NCBI GenBank assembly: GCA_964471535.1
Contig: CAYYHA010000090.1
Span: 1 to 14,496, forward strand
Length of the DNA stretch: 14,496 nucleotides
Origin: CAYYHA01 sp964471535
GTDB lineage: Bacteria > Myxococcota > Myxococcia > SLRQ01
Reading direction: 5' to 3'
In this document: one piece after another, positions 13,150 through 14,496 of the stretch
Position numbering within the stretch: position 1 is the stretch's first letter
Layout of the letters: each line of letters opens with the position of its first letter
Notes under the pieces: model-generated
What the model saw: the letters and a program-made list of their open reading frames with translations, nothing else
Database searches by the model: none
What the model was told of the DNA's origin: nothing
Translations under genes and position numbers: made by a program

Positions 13150-13389
13150 ATGAACCCCTTCGAACTCGAAACCCCCACCTTCCGGGTGCGGATCGCGCGG
13201 CCGACGCCGTTTGGGCACGCACAGCTCGAACGTGAGTGGGTCACCGACGGAAAGGGCGCGATCGCAGCGCTGGAAGAAGAAGGCGGAGAGGGCCTCGCGG
13301 TGGTGGTCGAGATGGAGGGGTGGACAGACGATCTTCCGCCCTTCCTGGCCGACCTGAAGCGAAGCGGCTCCGCGCTGGTCATCGGCTAG
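13150..13389 (+). CDS. Small hypothetical protein, 79 aa
   Basis: Begins MNPFELETPTFRVRIARPTP and ends SALVIG. No signal peptide, membrane segment or Cys. It reads as a compact alpha/beta protein: strand FRVRIAR, a turn, HAQLEREWVTD, an acidic helix GAIAALEEEGGE, strand GLAVVVEME, then a helix DDLPPFLADLKRSGS. I do not recognise the family and assign no function. The frame is open back to 13000, but ATG 13150 is chosen for its Shine-Dalgarno and the promoter-like sequence placed before it. It has its own promoter candidate, leader hairpin and a terminator-like structure just after the stop, so it is probably an independent transcription unit. Confidence 0.65.
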   Translation: MNPFELETPTFRVRIARPTPFGHAQLEREWVTDGKGAIAALEEEGGEGLAVVVEMEGWTDDLPPFLADLKRSGSALVIG

Positions 13390-13390
13390 G

Positions 13391-13441
13391 GCCCCGGCGC
13401 GGGCGCTGCCGCGGGGCGCCGTGCCGGGGCAGGGGCATTTT
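13391..13441 (+). terminator. Terminator-like hairpin after the 79-aa gene
   Basis: GCCCCGGC (13391-13398) pairs perfectly with GCCGGGGC (13423-13430), with an inner GGCGC/GCGCC pairing, starting 2 nt after the stop codon. A short T-run (TTTT, 13438-13441) follows at a distance of 7 nt, so it is an imperfect intrinsic terminator. Confidence 0.5.
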
Positions 13442-13609
13442 CGAGATCGCACTCGGCCCGTCGCCGCCGCCTCGGACCACCGCCGCCCGCCAGGGGCGGG
13501 CGGGAGAACGCCGCCGGCGGCCCCAGGGCCGCCGCGCGTGCGGCCCGACCGAAGGAGGCGCCCGCACCCATCCCAAGCGGTCGCCTCGCGCGCAGTGGCC
13601 CGGCGCCCG

Positions 13610-13638
13610 TTGGCCCGGGGCCCCGGGCGGAATACGCT
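13610..13638 (+). promoter_or_regulatory. Putative promoter with 16-bp palindrome in its -35/spacer
   Basis: TTGGCC (13610-13615) and TACGCT (13633-13638) have a 17-bp spacer. A perfect 16-bp palindrome, GCCCGGGG/CCCCGGGC (13613-13628), overlaps the -35 and most of the spacer, a placement typical of operators. It lies just before the DUF4175-type gene. The rest of 13442-13609 shows nothing else supportable. Confidence 0.35.
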
Positions 13639-13659
13639 AGAAGCAGCCCAGGTTTCACC

Positions 13660-13669
13660 NNNNNNNNNN
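13660..13669. other. Assembly gap of 10 N
   Basis: Ten Ns just upstream of the first readable codons of the DUF4175-type gene. The true start codon and ribosome site are probably hidden here. Confidence 0.95.
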
Positions 13670-13670
13670 G

Positions 13671-14496
13671 CCCGAGCCATCCGCGGAGCCCGCGGCAGGG
13701 CCGGAGGCGCCGCGGGAGGCAGGCGACGCGCTCGACGCCTTCCTGCGGCGGGCCTGGCGGCGGGCCCTGTGGCTCCGCCTGGGCACCGGCGTGGCCACCC
13801 TCGTAGCGGCCTGGCTCGCCGCCGGCCTGGTCGCCGCCGTGATCCTCGCTGTGCTACCCGAGGAGGCCGCCGCAGCCGTAGCCTGGGTGCGGACAGTCGC
13901 CGGGGTCGTGGGCGTCCTGCTGGCACTCGGGATCCTCTGGCGAGCCGTACTCCGCCCCCTCGCCCGCCTTCGCCATGAGGTCGAGCTGGCCCGCACGGTG
14001 GAACGGGCGGTGCCCGAGGCGGCCGGTTTGGCGAGCGCGGTGGAGTTTCGACGGGCCGGGGGCGTCGTTCCGTTCTCGCGGGAGCTCGCCGACGCCCACG
14101 TGGAGCGAACCGCCGGGCGCATCCGCGACCTCGACCCCTCACCGGCCTTTCCCGCGCGCGGGCTCAAGCGGGCGACGATCGCCCTCCTGACGGCCATCGC
14201 CGTCAATCTGCTGCTGCTTCTCCTGCTGGGGGAGGCCGTCTCGGCCGGCTGGTCACGCCTCCTGGGGACTCGACGCCACGTCGCCGAGCTCGAGCGCAGC
14301 CGCTCGGCGGAACTTGCGCCGCTCATCACCGGGGACGTCGAGCTCACCTACCGCTACCCTGCCTACACGGGCCTCTCCCCGCGCACGGTGCGCGGCACCG
14401 GCGGAGAGATCTCGGCGCTGAAGGGGACCGAGGTGGAGATCCGAACCTCGGCGGACCGGGATCTGGCGGCAGCCCAGATGGTCGTGGGCGACCTGG
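13671..14496 (+). CDS. DUF4175-type membrane protein (partial, both ends missing)
   Basis: 275 complete codons are readable in one frame from just after the 10-N gap to the window edge. The N-terminus is Pro/Glu/Ala-rich (PEPSAEPAAGPEAPREAGDA), then an amphipathic Arg-rich segment, two membrane helices (about 39-62 and 70-90), a cytoplasmic or connecting helical part (EVELARTVERAVPEAAGLAS), and a third helix (about 169-190, ATIALLTAIAVNLLLLLLL). The following region contains DVELTYRYPAYTGLSPRTV and EISALKGTEVEIRTSADRDL, the recognisable periplasmic-domain block of DUF4175 proteins. The function of that family is not established. The three helices before a large periplasmic domain match the family's usual layout. 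The start codon must lie in or before the gap; no ATG is visible in the bases just upstream. Confidence 0.75.

Noticed and set aside
10248..13382. 1044-codon open frame on the minus strand
   Set aside because: Antisense shadow of the M4 peptidase and small gene. The peptidase strand has a complete set of catalytic motifs and a signal peptide; the minus frame gives low-complexity Val/Gly/Arg-rich sequence.

Overview
The window is very GC-rich and reads like a draft-quality piece of a Myxococcota (deltaproteobacterial) chromosome. The basis is compositional and domain-level rather than phylogenetic: Asp/Gly-rich linkers behind lipoprotein signal peptides, a Cys-rich MopE-like repeat lipoprotein, a cytochrome-like lipoprotein, pre-peptidase C-terminal (PPC) domains, a CsgG/TolB-like envelope protein and a DUF4175-type membrane protein. 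Two runs of N (100 at 9691-9790, 10 at 13660-13669) mark assembly gaps. There are no rRNA or tRNA genes, CRISPR arrays or transposases.

Left third (1-4103, minus strand): a tight four-gene operon. In transcription order it encodes an unrecognised 330-aa protein, an unrecognised 295-aa protein, a radical SAM enzyme with an extra four-Cys cluster and a novel C-terminal region, and a phytanoyl-CoA-dioxygenase-like (PhyH) Fe(II)/2-oxoglutarate oxygenase that runs off the window. The last three genes overlap or touch (TGATG and ATGA junctions). Both unknown proteins repeat a beta-hairpin pattern reminiscent of ABBA-barrel prenyltransferases. This looks like a small-molecule or peptide modification cassette and is the best candidate here for an undescribed system. 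Its substrate is not visible.

Middle (4104-8041): a divergent control region, a PAP2-type phosphatase on the plus strand, then, convergent with it, a two-gene minus-strand lipoprotein operon. That operon encodes a large PPC-tailed lipoprotein with a possible Cys/His hydrolase core and a small lipoprotein with a degenerate c-type-heme-like domain.

Right part (8042-14496, all plus strand): a CsgG/TolB-like periplasmic protein overlaps the start of a Cys-rich repeat lipoprotein interrupted by the 100-N gap. Next come a regulatory-looking AT-richer spacer with four 12-bp-phased alternating half-sites, an M4 (thermolysin-type) metallopeptidase lipoprotein with three PPC domains, a 79-aa small protein with a 5'-UTR hairpin and its own terminator-like hairpin, and a DUF4175-type membrane protein that starts in the 10-N gap and leaves the window.

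Overall the right two thirds mostly encode exported, lipid-anchored or envelope proteins. The left operon is enzymatic and appears cytoplasmic (no signal peptides).
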